This document shows, piece by piece, positions 6,603 through 14,567 of a stretch of DNA of 64,000 nt. Below the pieces are notes generated by a model, which did not search any database, was not told the origin of the DNA, and worked only from the letters and a program-made list of their open reading frames with translations. The stretch lies in NCBI RefSeq assembly GCF_003385235.1, contig NZ_PQIA01000030.1, positions 21,676 to 85,675 on the forward strand. Reading direction: 5' to 3'. Made by a program: the position numbers and the translations under genes. The DNA comes from Amycolatopsis circi (lineage in GTDB: Bacteria; Actinomycetota; Actinomycetes; Mycobacteriales; Pseudonocardiaceae). Each line of letters opens with the position of its first letter. The first letter of the stretch is position 1.

Positions 6603-7850
6603 ATGGGAAGACCCCGCGCGGACCTCGGGTACGTCAGCGAGATCACCTACAGACTGATCCGTGACGACCCGGAACTTTGGGAGGCTCGGGTGCGCATCCG
6701 GTTGCGCAGCGGCCGATCTGCGCGCCCGAGCGCCCGCGGCGCGACCGAGAGAGCGGCAAGGAACGCCCTCAAGAAGCGCGTCGTGAAGATCTCCGACCGT
6801 GTGGTCGGATCGATCCTAAGCAGCGAGAGCCGTTTCGGCCTGGTGATGGACAAATGGCTCGCCGAGTTCAAGAAGAAGGTCGACCGCGGCGAACGGGCGG
6901 AGAAGTCGTACTACGACTACCGCGACACCGTCGCACAGCTGAAGGCCCGCATGGGCGAGCTGGCGTGCTGGGAGGCCGAAAACCCGGGCCTGTGTGACGA
7001 GGTCCTGAAAGCCATCCGCGACGAAGCGGCGAAAAGCAAGCGTTCCAAGGGCGACGGATACGCCGCGGCGAAGCGAGCCAGGACTGTGTTGTCCAACGTG
7101 TGCGGCTACGCGATGCGGCACAACGCGATGACAACGAACCCGGCCAAAGCGGTCGAGATGATCGAGCAGATCATCAAGGAAGACGTGCGCGCGTTGGAAC
7201 CGCACGAGCGCGCGGACTTCATGGCGAAGGTGCGAGCGTTCTGCACGGAGAGGGTGCAGGAGAGCAAACGCGGCGACGCCGGAGCCCAGGCGTGGCTGGA
7301 CATGCCGGACATCGTCGAGGCGATGCTTGCGACCGGCGCCCGCCCTGGAGAGATCCTGGCGGCGATCGGATCGGGAGTCGTGCCGTCCGAGCGCACCATC
7401 CTTCTCGACCATCACCTCGTGCGTGTCGAGGGCGTCGGGCTGGTGCGCAAGCCGCGGCGGAAGGGCGGTCACCGGACCGGCGGTACACCCATCAAGCCGA
7501 TGTATCCGAGTTGGTCCGCGCCGATGTTCACCCGGCGCAAGCTCGCCGCCGGGGACCGAAACCCGTTGTTCGTCACGTGGAACGGGCAATGGGTCGACCC
7601 TGCGAATTTCCAGAAGCGGTTTCGCCGGATGTGCGACGCGATCGGTTACGGCTGGGTGGCGGCGCGGATGCTTCGGCACACGGTTGGTACTCACATCGTC
7701 GACGCGGGAGGCACCAACGAGGACGCGGCCGACCAGCTCGGCAACACGCCAGCGGTCGTGCAGAAGCACTACCGGCGCCCTCGGAAGACGAACCCTGCCA
7801 ACGCGGCGAAGCTGGAGACGATGTTCGACCACCCGGATACGGGTTCATGA
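6603..7850 (+). CDS. int: Tyrosine recombinase/integrase
   Basis: A 415-residue phage-type integrase. The N-terminal part (~70-200) is the SAM-like core-binding domain; the catalytic domain follows. Box I is LATGARPGEIL with the active Arg near residue 246. Box II is RMLRHTVGTH near 355-364, and the nucleophile Tyr lies in VVQKHYRRP near 390. The usual box II HxxR is here RxxR, a substitution I have seen in several actinobacterial integrases. It ends 115 bp before the duplicated tRNA 3' end at 7966-8012, the expected int-attP arrangement. RBS AAGGAG lies upstream of ATG 6603. Confidence 0.95.
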   Translation: MGRPRADLGYVSEITYRLIRDDPELWEARVRIRLRSGRSARPSARGATERAARNALKKRVVKISDRVVGSILSSESRFGLVMDKWLAEFKKKVDRGERAEKSYYDYRDTVAQLKARMGELACWEAENPGLCDEVLKAIRDEAAKSKRSKGDGYAAAKRARTVLSNVCGYAMRHNAMTTNPAKAVEMIEQIIKEDVRALEPHERADFMAKVRAFCTERVQESKRGDAGAQAWLDMPDIVEAMLATGARPGEILAAIGSGVVPSERTILLDHHLVRVEGVGLVRKPRRKGGHRTGGTPIKPMYPSWSAPMFTRRKLAAGDRNPLFVTWNGQWVDPANFQKRFRRMCDAIGYGWVAARMLRHTVGTHIVDAGGTNEDAADQLGNTPAVVQKHYRRPRKTNPANAAKLETMFDHPDTGS

Positions 7851-7965
7851 TCGGGACTCCCGTCCAAAAACCGTCCACAAACAACCCGTACCAACGCGGG
7901 CAACACCGCCATTTCTGGTAGAGAAATCGCAGGTCAGCGACTAACGCGGACAACGCCATCATGTT

Positions 7966-8012
7966 CCTGCGACTCTCTAGGTCGCAGGTTCGAGTCCTGC
8001 CGGGGGCACCAC
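7966..8012 (+). other. attR: duplicated tRNA 3' end
   Basis: The segment holds a complete T-arm (GCAGG, loop TTCGAGT, CCTGC at 7984-8000) and an acceptor 3' strand CGGGGGC followed by ACCA. No matching 5' half (GCCCCCG, D-arm, anticodon) precedes it, so it is not a functional tRNA. The acceptor strand resembles actinobacterial tRNA-Arg. It lies just beyond the integrase, so the intact tRNA should be at the other element end, outside the window. An 8-bp inverted repeat CCTGCGAC/GTCGCAGG (7966-7973/7981-7988) covers its left part and may be part of the crossover region. Confidence 0.75.
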
Positions 8013-8015
8013 CAG

Positions 8016-8052
8016 GGGCAACGCTGTGCGCGTGACAAGCACAGCGTTGCCC
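8016..8052. terminator. Strong bidirectional hairpin beside attR
   Basis: GGGCAACGCTGTGC (8016-8029) and GCACAGCGTTGCCC (8039-8052) are perfect 14-bp arms with a 9-nt loop. The position directly after the tRNA 3' end suggests it is the original terminator of the target tRNA gene. Confidence 0.75.
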
Positions 8053-8322
8053 GAGCAAGAGACAGTGCTCCAGGTCACCGGTTCGAGCCCAGCGGGGCAC
8101 CTCAGCCCCCGGCGCTCACAGGGGTCGGCAGCCGCACGACGCACACGCGGCTCACCAGGCCCCGCCTTCGCACTGCCGAGCACCTCGCATCTCCCCAAGC
8201 CCGGGCCAGCCACGGCACGCCCTGCCGTCCAGGTCCCGGACGCCCATGCGCTGTTGCCCGCGCCTCAACTGGCTCGAGACGTACTCGTGATCCCTTCTGC
8301 TCGCCCTAGCCCTGGAACCGCC

Positions 8323-8676
8323 ATGACCCACGACTCGCCCAGCCGCCTGGCACAGAACCAAGCCGCCCGCGCGCTCTTCGAGAAAGGCCGTCGCGCCGGC
8401 CTCGTCCAACGGCACCTCCGCAAACTCCACCACCTGGCCCGGCACCGAACCCCACCGACCGCGGACACACCGCCACCGTCCGCCGCCCCTCTCACCACGG
8501 CGACAGCTCACTCGGCCACGGGGTCAACACACCCCAGCCAACCGACACGACCGCGCGGACGAAGGCACTCACCGCAACCACAGCAACTCGCCCTCGACAC
8601 CGATATCGCCTACCGGCCTCCAACATCGCCGCGCCGACCGTCCACAGAGTCCTGCACGTCGGGCGAAGCCGCGTAG
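8323..8676 (+). CDS. Small unrecognised protein, copy 1 of a two-member family
   Basis: A 117-residue basic protein whose relative lies at 16167-16502. The shared N-terminal block reads AARALFEKGRRAGLVQRHL and continues with KLHxLARH. After it comes a Pro/Thr/His-rich, probably disordered linker, and then a second shared block (QQLALDTD... PRRPSTE). Two conserved ends around a variable linker indicate a real protein family rather than chance. The ATG at 8323 is used because similarity begins just after it; upstream sequence is unrelated between copies. No membrane segment or catalytic motif. The N-terminal helix with its Arg/His face could bind nucleic acid (inference). Family not recognised. 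Confidence 0.55.
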   Translation: MTHDSPSRLAQNQAARALFEKGRRAGLVQRHLRKLHHLARHRTPPTADTPPPSAAPLTTATAHSATGSTHPSQPTRPRGRRHSPQPQQLALDTDIAYRPPTSPRRPSTESCTSGEAA

Positions 8677-9239
8677 CCGCCAGCCAGAACGAAGCTGGGT
8701 CGTAGACAGCCCAAGTGTGGAAGCGGTCCCGGAGATCCGCTGAGAATCGGGCCGCTTGCACCACGCGACCGCCTCTGAACGACGGGCGGCCCGTGGGACG
8801 GACCGATGAGCCACCCGGCAGGCATCGACGAACCAGACCTCGCAGGACAGCCAGTCACGGCTGATCACGACGGCAGGTGGCCAGGTCCAGACTGACTGCT
8901 TCATTGCAATCTCCGCACACAAACCACGCCGCCGAGAGCTCCGACAGACCCGGCTTCCGGCAGATTGCGACCATTCCGCTCGCACGACCGCTCCGGCGAA
9001 CCTTCGCGGATCGACCGGGATACCGCCCACCCAACCGCGGCCCGGGCAAGGTCGTTCTACGACAGCGGTTCCGTCACGCAGCCACCCCGCGTCACCACGC
9101 CGCAGGGAATACGTCGAGCCAGCAACAACACCGACGAGGTGCCGGACCTGCGTTCACGAATCACTTCGATACTCGGTTACCGCAACACCCGGTATCCTCA
9201 CTATTCGTTCCCAGGAGTCGAGCAAGAAGTGATATACGG
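8677..9239. other. Intergenic stretch without supported gene
   Basis: Open frames exist on both strands but none has a convincing ribosome site, coding-like composition or recognisable motif. The first ~25 bases after the stop resemble those after the paralogue at 16502 (shared TAGCCGCC and AACGAAGC), so the duplicated unit extends slightly past the gene. Relic DNA is the most likely content. Confidence 0.4.
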
Positions 9240-9675
9240 CCAGACTGGCTTGTCACCGAGCTGCACGCGGCGGGCGCTGGCGTGCGCCGCGAGGCGTTCG
9301 CCGTCATCCTCGACCGCACCGAGAGCACGCCGAGGCTCGACGTGGCCGGCGGCGACGTGTTCGGCGTCGACCTCGACCCGGCCAACGGCTGGAGCCTCTC
9401 GATGTACGGCCGCTATCGCATCTCCGGCTGCTTCGGGGCCGTTCCCCTCGTCGTCGGCTGCATTCCCGCGCGATGCCGCCCTCGCGCGGCTTCTGATCGA
9501 CATCAGCAACGGCGAGCAGAACATCTCGAACATCGAGAACGACCGGGATGTTCGGGTAGCTGGTCGAATCAGCGAACCGGGGCAACCAGAAGACGCCTGC
9601 CGCCGAGCGGGAGGCGTAGCCGCTGGAGCCCCTCAGACCGGGTCACGGACAATACACGCTGAGCTTCCCGCTTGA
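9240..9675 (+). pseudogene. Frameshifted hypothetical gene
   Basis: Two overlapping frames together encode one coherent protein. The first reads WLVTELHAAGAGVRREAFAV to GRYRISGCFGAVPLVVGCIP. After about position 9467 the sense moves one base forward and continues RDAALARLLIDISNGEQNIS to RVAGRISEPGQPEDAC. Removing one C in the run near 9466-9468 would join them. No credible start is seen before 9240, so the 5' end may also be damaged. Either a genuine pseudogene or a single-base assembly error explains this. Family not recognised; the neighbour is a DUF3558 lipoprotein. Confidence 0.5.
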
Positions 9676-9699
9676 GCCCGCGCAGAGGTCGAGTGACGA

Positions 9700-10308
9700 T
9701 CACGACGCCCCCTGGAGATGTCCGACCATCGCGGTGGCGAACTTCTTCGCGATGCTGCAGGGGTCCTTTTTGTTCGAGCCCATGCTGATGTTCGGGAGGA
9801 CCGAGACGGCGAGCTGATCGGTGACGCCGACCCAGAGGGTGCAGATGCCGTTCGAGCGGCTGTCCTCGGTACCGGCGAAGACGGCCGGGTAGCCGTAGAC
9901 CGTGGTGGGTTCGAAGTAGGCCTGCTTGGCCTTCTGGTCGTAGATGTCGCTGATCCCGTGCTTGTTCTGCTCGATCGGCGTGTTGTTGACGAAGTTCAGG
10001 TTGCTTCCGGAGGAAGTCCAGCGGCAACCGTTCAGCACGCCGGTGCTTTTCTCGCCGGGATACTTGAGGCCGACCTGTTCTGCCTCCGAGGCGTTGAGCA
10101 CGCTGCACGGGTTGGCGAGCAAGTCCTTGGCAGGCAGTGGGGACGGAACCTTGGGTCCCGAGCCGCCGCTGTCGGCCGGAGCGCTTGAGCCTGCCGGCGG
10201 CTGAGCAGTTCCTCCGGACCCGCCGGTCTCGCCGCCGCAGGCGGAGGCGGCGAGCAAGCCGATCGTGGCGACGGCAGCTGTGGCGAGTCGGACGGTGCGG
10301 TGCGGCAT
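9700..10308 (-). CDS. DUF3558-type lipoprotein
   Basis: A 202-residue exported lipoprotein. The signal peptide (MPHRTVRLATAAVATIGLLA) ends in a lipobox ASAC with Cys near residue 24. A Gly/Ser/Pro-rich linker follows, then a DUF3558-like domain: NPCSVLNASEAEQVGL, NGCRWTSSGSNLNF, and DPCSIAKKFATAMVGHL. Paired Cys residues in NPCSVL/GCRW and ICTLW/DPCSI are the family pattern. Function is unknown, but the family is widespread in mycolata and Pseudonocardiaceae, often near type VII-associated genes. Upstream, in the minus frame ending at 10316, a short tail (HRSWAEQDNRDKMNQQAKGV) resembles the C-terminus of an EspC-like protein and may be a relic of such a partner. Confidence 0.85.
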   Translation of the reverse strand: MPHRTVRLATAAVATIGLLAASACGGETGGSGGTAQPPAGSSAPADSGGSGPKVPSPLPAKDLLANPCSVLNASEAEQVGLKYPGEKSTGVLNGCRWTSSGSNLNFVNNTPIEQNKHGISDIYDQKAKQAYFEPTTVYGYPAVFAGTEDSRSNGICTLWVGVTDQLAVSVLPNISMGSNKKDPCSIAKKFATAMVGHLQGAS

Positions 10309-10514
10309 CTGGTGCTCAGACGCCCTTTGCCTGCTGGTTCATCTTGTCGCGGTTATCTTGCTCCGCCCAGCTTCGGTGCTGTGCGGCCGGGATCCGGGTT
10401 CCTTGACGGCGAGCAAAATCTCCGTGATCACCATCGAGATGGTGCCCGCCCTTTACGCAAGGCACGACCTGCCGCGCCGATATCGTCGAGACCCGCCGGG
10501 GCTGGCTAGGCCGG

Positions 10515-11072
10515 TCAGGTCCGGCACCCATGGTTGGTTCCTCTCGTTCGGGGCGTGTCGTGTGCAGGACTGCGCACCTTCCGCGGACAGGATTCGCGCC
10601 AGCAGAAGCTCCGGCCGCTGCGAGCGCTCAAGGCAGACGGTCTGTCTGCCTTGAGCGCAACCGCCAGACGGCAGTTCAATCCGGGAAGCTGCGCGAACTT
10701 GCTGTGCCGAAACGACGTCCTGCCTTCGAACGACGCTCTGTCGAACCACGCAACCTGGCGGAATATCGCGCTGAACTCGGCGACCCCTCCGAACCTCGCC
10801 CACGTGAACGAGGCACACCCGGAGAACACCGTCGCCGTGAAAGCGGCCGCGGCGATTCCCGCCTCGGCGAAAGACGCATCGCCCTCGAACACCGAGCATC
10901 TGACGCTGAACTTCCCTCCCATCCTCGCCTTTGCGAAGTTGCCGCCACCTCTGAACACAGCGAACTCGAAGTTGGCTTCCTTGGCGAAGCGAGCCTCCTC
11001 GAAGTCGGCCTGATCTTTAAAGAAGACATGTTCGAATGTGACGTTCTCGGCGAACGGGGAGGCTGGGTGAAC
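10515..11072 (-). pseudogene. 5'-truncated pentapeptide-repeat protein
   Basis: The minus frame carries regular A(D/N/S)F-type pentapeptide repeats from about 11072 to 10690: ENVTFEHVFFKDQADFEEAR, FAKEANFEFAVFRGGGNF, then FEGDASFAEAG, FSGCASFTWARF and FDRASFEGRTSF. Such repeats fold into a right-handed quadrilateral beta-helix. No start codon precedes the repeats; the first usable one (GTG at 10958) lies inside them. The C-terminal part after FRHSKFAQ is not repeat-like and runs through the hairpin at 10624-10658, so the original end is probably also lost. It abuts the amidohydrolase gene at 11092. A remnant is the best explanation. Confidence 0.55.
10624..10658. terminator. Perfect 15-bp hairpin
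   Basis: GCGCTCAAGGCAGAC (10624-10638) pairs with GTCTGCCTTGAGCGC (10644-10658) around a 5-nt loop. Its position inside the nominal 3' end of the pentapeptide-repeat frame suggests it once terminated that gene or an upstream transcript. Confidence 0.6.
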
Positions 11073-11091
11073 GTTGCCGAAGGTCGGTGGG

Positions 11092-12069
11092 CTACGCCGT
11101 GACCTCCGCTGATTGGGCGCCGTCGAGGCGGGCCGCGGCGCTGGGGAACAGGGCGGTGGCGTTGCGGCCGATGTCCTGGCGTTGCCGGGGTGTCAGGCCG
11201 TCGAATTCGAGCAGGGATTTCCGGTTGGCTTCGATGGTTTCTTCGGTGCTGCAAGGCACGCCGGAGTCCGAGCCGTAGACGAGGTGGTCGGGCGTGGTCA
11301 TCGTGAGCGCTGCCGTCAGGCTGGACGGGAACCCGGTCGCGGCGGTGTCGAGATAGAGCCGCTGCAGCTGGACGCGGATTTCGTCGGTGCTCAGGCCGTT
11401 CGGGTTGGGGACCCAGGCTTGGGCGCCGAGCAGGCCGAGCCGGCCCGACATGGCGGGCAGTGCGCCCCCGCCGCCGCAGTGGGCGACGATCAGCTTCACG
11501 TTCGGGTATGTGCGGAACACGCCCGCGTACAGCAGGTCGACAATCGTCCGCGTGGTCTCGAAACCGACCTCCAGCAACGGTGCCGGGCGGCCCTGCACGC
11601 CGTCGGCGTACGCGTCGGGATGCGCGAACACCGTGGCGCCGCGGCGATCGATCTCCGCCCACATCGGTTCCAGGCTCGGGTCGGAGAGGTACACGCCGTT
11701 GCGTCGGCACGTCACCGCGAAGCCGTCGGCGCCCAGTTCCGCCGCTCGGTCGAGTTCGGCCATTGTCGCGGCGATGTCGTCGGTGGGCAGGGCGGCGAGC
11801 AGGCCGAAGCGGTCCGGGTGGCACCGCACCAGGTCGGCCCCGTAGTCGTTGGACACGCGCAGTGCCTCGGTCGTGGCGGGCTGGTTGCTCAGCATCTGCA
11901 TGCCGATGCCGGACCGGTCCATCTGCTCAAGCGTCTGCTCGACGGTCCAGTGGTAGGGCTCCGGGGCCAGGAAACAGGCGGCGCGCATCGACCGCCAGGC
12001 AGCCTCCCGCTGTTCGGGGGTGGTCGGCGGGGTGTAGTGGGCGTGCACGTCGATCCAGGCATCGGTCAT
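11092..12069 (-). CDS. ACMSD-like amidohydrolase/decarboxylase
   Basis: A 325-residue amidohydrolase_2 family protein (TIM barrel with catalytic metal). Metal ligands are visible as DVHAHY at the N-terminus, FAHPDA near 170, VAHCGGG near 220 and the late YGSDSG Asp near 280. Relatives include 2-amino-3-carboxymuconate-6-semialdehyde decarboxylase and gamma-resorcylate-type decarboxylases. The start at ATG 12069 places DVHAHY eight residues in, as in the family. It is divergent from the LysR gene at 12140 across 70 bp and is probably its target. Substrate unknown; a second family member lies at 14567-15631. Confidence 0.87.
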   Translation of the reverse strand: MTDAWIDVHAHYTPPTTPEQREAAWRSMRAACFLAPEPYHWTVEQTLEQMDRSGIGMQMLSNQPATTEALRVSNDYGADLVRCHPDRFGLLAALPTDDIAATMAELDRAAELGADGFAVTCRRNGVYLSDPSLEPMWAEIDRRGATVFAHPDAYADGVQGRPAPLLEVGFETTRTIVDLLYAGVFRTYPNVKLIVAHCGGGGALPAMSGRLGLLGAQAWVPNPNGLSTDEIRVQLQRLYLDTAATGFPSSLTAALTMTTPDHLVYGSDSGVPCSTEETIEANRKSLLEFDGLTPRQRQDIGRNATALFPSAAARLDGAQSAEVTA

Positions 12070-12126
12070 GGTGCCAGCGTGCGCGCACCAGCGCCCCCAA
12101 GGAACCGCATACGCTCCATGGCCGCT

Positions 12127-12141
12127 ATAGAGTCGGTCTAT
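12127..12141. promoter_or_regulatory. Inverted repeat at the LysR start
   Basis: ATAGA (12127-12131) and TCTAT (12137-12141) flank 5 nt and overlap the LysR start codon (12140). It is a candidate autoregulatory LysR site in the 70-bp divergent region. Short arms make this tentative. Confidence 0.35.
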
Positions 12142-13060
12142 GCCCCTCGGGAACCGGCTGCACGGCCTCGACAACAATCATCTGTACGCGCTTCACGGGC
12201 TGCTGACCGAGCGAACCGTCACCGGCGCCGCCGCCCGGCTCGCGCGCACGCAGCCGACGCTGTCGGCCGCGCTGGCCAAGCTGCGCCGCCACTTCGGCGA
12301 CGAACTGCTCACCCGCGTCGGCAACCACTACCAGCTCACCCCGTTCGCCGAACAGCTGCAGCCGTTGGCGAGCGTCGCGGTCGCCGCGGTCGAGCGGGTG
12401 TTCTCGGCGCAGTCGGAGTTCGACCCGGCGGGTTCCGACCGCGTGTTCACGATCGTGTCCTCGGACTACGGGACGAGCGTCGCCGGAGCCCGGCTGGTCG
12501 CGCTGCTCGAAGAACGCGCGCCGAACGTGAGCGTCCGCTTCAGCCCGGTCACCGCCGAAGCGCTCGGCCGCGACGGGGAGTTCGCCCGCGCGGTGGACGG
12601 GATCTTCATGCCGCACGGCTACCTGGACCTGCCGCGCTCGCTGGACCTGTTCCGCGACCGCTGGGTCTGCGTGGTCGCGGCCGACAACCCGGACGTCGGC
12701 GAGCAATTGACGATGACGGACCTGTCGCGGCTTCCGTGGGTCACCACGTTCGGCGACCCGCTCGGAAGAGCACCCGCGTGGCGGCAGATGGAACTGCTGG
12801 GCGTCGTGCCGCGGGTCCGCGCGATCGCCGATTCGTTCCTGGCCATGCCGCACCTGGTCCGCCGCGGCGGCGGGATCGCGTTCATGCAGCAGCGGCTGGC
12901 CCGGGAACTCGCCGGGGCACTCGGCGTGCGGATCGTCGACGCGCCGTTCGACGCGGTGCCGATCGTCGAGGCGTTCTGGTGGCATCCGATGCACGACGCG
13001 GACTCCGGCCACACGTGGCTGCGCGGGCTGCTCGCCGAGGCCGCGTCGCACATCGACTGA
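12140..13060 (+). CDS. LysR-family transcriptional regulator
   Basis: A 306-residue LysR regulator. The winged helix-turn-helix spans residues ~8-67 ([39 protein letters not shown]), followed by the linker helix and a periplasmic-binding-like effector domain ([40 protein letters not shown]), the NodD/LinR-like subgroup often tied to aromatic catabolism. It sits between the divergent amidohydrolase at 11092 and the convergent aldehyde dehydrogenase gene, so it may control both amidohydrolase transcripts. Inducer unknown. Confidence 0.93.
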   Translation: MPLGNRLHGLDNNHLYALHGLLTERTVTGAAARLARTQPTLSAALAKLRRHFGDELLTRVGNHYQLTPFAEQLQPLASVAVAAVERVFSAQSEFDPAGSDRVFTIVSSDYGTSVAGARLVALLEERAPNVSVRFSPVTAEALGRDGEFARAVDGIFMPHGYLDLPRSLDLFRDRWVCVVAADNPDVGEQLTMTDLSRLPWVTTFGDPLGRAPAWRQMELLGVVPRVRAIADSFLAMPHLVRRGGGIAFMQQRLARELAGALGVRIVDAPFDAVPIVEAFWWHPMHDADSGHTWLRGLLAEAASHID

Positions 13061-13097
13061 GGCAGGCTCTCCTGACCAGCCGCCAGGCGAGCGTCGC

Positions 13098-14567
13098 TTA
13101 CTGCGTCACCTCCAGCGACGGCGACCAGCGCGGAATCTCCGCCACGCCCGACGGCAACCGCAGGCTCTTGCTGTAGCCGAATTCGTGCAGGGTTTCCAGC
13201 GCGTGCTCCCGGCCGTAGCCGCTCGCGCCGACCCCGCCGAACGGTGTGCCCGTGAACGCGCGGTGGTAGTGGTTCACGAAGACCATCCCGGCCCGGATCG
13301 CGCGGCTGACCCGCAGCGCTCGCCCGGAGTCGGCGGTGAACACCCCGGCCACCAGGCCGAACTCGGTGCCGTTGGCGATGCTGACCGCCTCGGCCTCGTC
13401 GCGGAACGGGATCAGCGCGACGACGGGGCCGAAGATCTCCTCGTTGGCGATGCGCATGTCGCGCGTGACGCCGGTGAACAATGTCGGCCGCACGTAGTAG
13501 CCGCCCGCCAGCGCCGGGTCGGCAGGCAGGTCGGCCTGCGCGGCGATCCGGGCCCCTTCCGCGACGCCGATGTCGAGGTATTCGAGCACTCGGTTGCGGT
13601 GGGCCTCGGTGACCATCGGGCCGACGTGGGTTCCGGCCTCGGCCCCGTTGCCGACGCGGAGTCTCCGCACCGCGGCGGCCAGCCGGGCGGCGACCTCGTC
13701 GTGAACGTCGGCGTGGACCAGGACCCGGGAGGCGGCGGTGCACGCCTCGCCCTGGTTGAAGAAACCGCCTTCGACAGCCCACGGGATCGCCGAGCCGAGG
13801 TCGGCGTCCTCGAAGATCAGGAACGGGTTCTTGCCGCCCAGTTCCATCAGTGTGGGGGTCAGATTGTCCGCGGCGGTCCTGAGGACGGCCGCGCCGGTCG
13901 TCGGCGCTCCGGTGAAGGAGATCTTCCCGACGAGCCGATGCCCCGCCAGAAGCGCGCCGACCCGGCCGGTGCCGGGCACGGCGTGCACCACGTCGTCGGG
14001 CAGCACGGACTGGGCCAGCTCGATCACTTTCAGCACCGACAGCGGTGCCTGCTCCGGCGGTTTGACGACGACTGCGTTGCCGACAGCCAGTGCGGGCGCG
14101 AACTTCCCGGCGGCGTGAAGGGGCGGCCAGTTGAACGGGACGATCGCCGCGACGACGCCGAAGGGTTCGAGCGTGGTGATGTCGAGCGTGCTGCCGGCGT
14201 CCCTGACCTGACCGGGCATCGCCTCGCACAGCCCCGCGAACAGGTCGAAGATCGCACTGCACGCCTCGACGTCGAAATTGCGAGACTGGCTCAGCGGTTT
14301 TCCGTTGTCGCTGGATTCCAGCGCCGCGATCTCGTCGGCGTTCGCGCGCACGGTGTCGGCGATCTTGCGCAGCCAGCGTCCGCGTTCACGCGGAGTGCGG
14401 GCTTTCCATGCGAAATGCGCGTCGTGGGCGACGCGGACGGCTTGATCGACTTCCTTCTCGCCCCCGCCTTGAATGACGGCCAGTGGTGCGCCGGTGGCGG
14501 GGTTGTCCACGGTGAAACGGTCCGCGTCTTCCTCGGAGGACCAACGGGTTCGCACTATTTCAGACAT
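13098..14567 (-). CDS. NAD(P)-dependent aldehyde dehydrogenase
   Basis: A 489-residue aldehyde dehydrogenase. The oxyanion region IVPFNWPPLHAAGKFAPALA contains the conserved Asn, the general base lies in LMELGGKNP, and the nucleophile Cys in NQGEACTAASRV. C-terminal EEIFGPVVALIPF and GASGYGREHALETLHEFGYS are typical. Its ATG shares a base with the stop of the amidohydrolase gene upstream, so the two are translationally coupled. Pairing of an ACMSD-like decarboxylase with a semialdehyde dehydrogenase recalls the 2-aminomuconate branch of aromatic catabolism, but substrate specificity is inference. Confidence 0.93.
   Translation of the reverse strand: MSEIVRTRWSSEEDADRFTVDNPATGAPLAVIQGGGEKEVDQAVRVAHDAHFAWKARTPRERGRWLRKIADTVRANADEIAALESSDNGKPLSQSRNFDVEACSAIFDLFAGLCEAMPGQVRDAGSTLDITTLEPFGVVAAIVPFNWPPLHAAGKFAPALAVGNAVVVKPPEQAPLSVLKVIELAQSVLPDDVVHAVPGTGRVGALLAGHRLVGKISFTGAPTTGAAVLRTAADNLTPTLMELGGKNPFLIFEDADLGSAIPWAVEGGFFNQGEACTAASRVLVHADVHDEVAARLAAAVRRLRVGNGAEAGTHVGPMVTEAHRNRVLEYLDIGVAEGARIAAQADLPADPALAGGYYVRPTLFTGVTRDMRIANEEIFGPVVALIPFRDEAEAVSIANGTEFGLVAGVFTADSGRALRVSRAIRAGMVFVNHYHRAFTGTPFGGVGASGYGREHALETLHEFGYSKSLRLPSGVAEIPRWSPSLEVTQ

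Noticed and set aside
7966..8012. Complete tRNA gene beside the integrase
   Set aside because: Only the T-arm and the acceptor 3' strand are present; no 5' acceptor strand, D-arm or anticodon arm precedes them.
8569..9030. Minus-strand gene with segment VWTWPPAVVISRDW
   Set aside because: No ribosome site or recognisable domain was found, and part of it is antisense to the small paralogue gene, so it was not called.
11113..13176. Long plus-strand frame across the amidohydrolase and LysR genes
   Set aside because: It is antisense to one clear gene and out of frame with the other, with shadow-like Arg/Ala/Gly/Pro composition.
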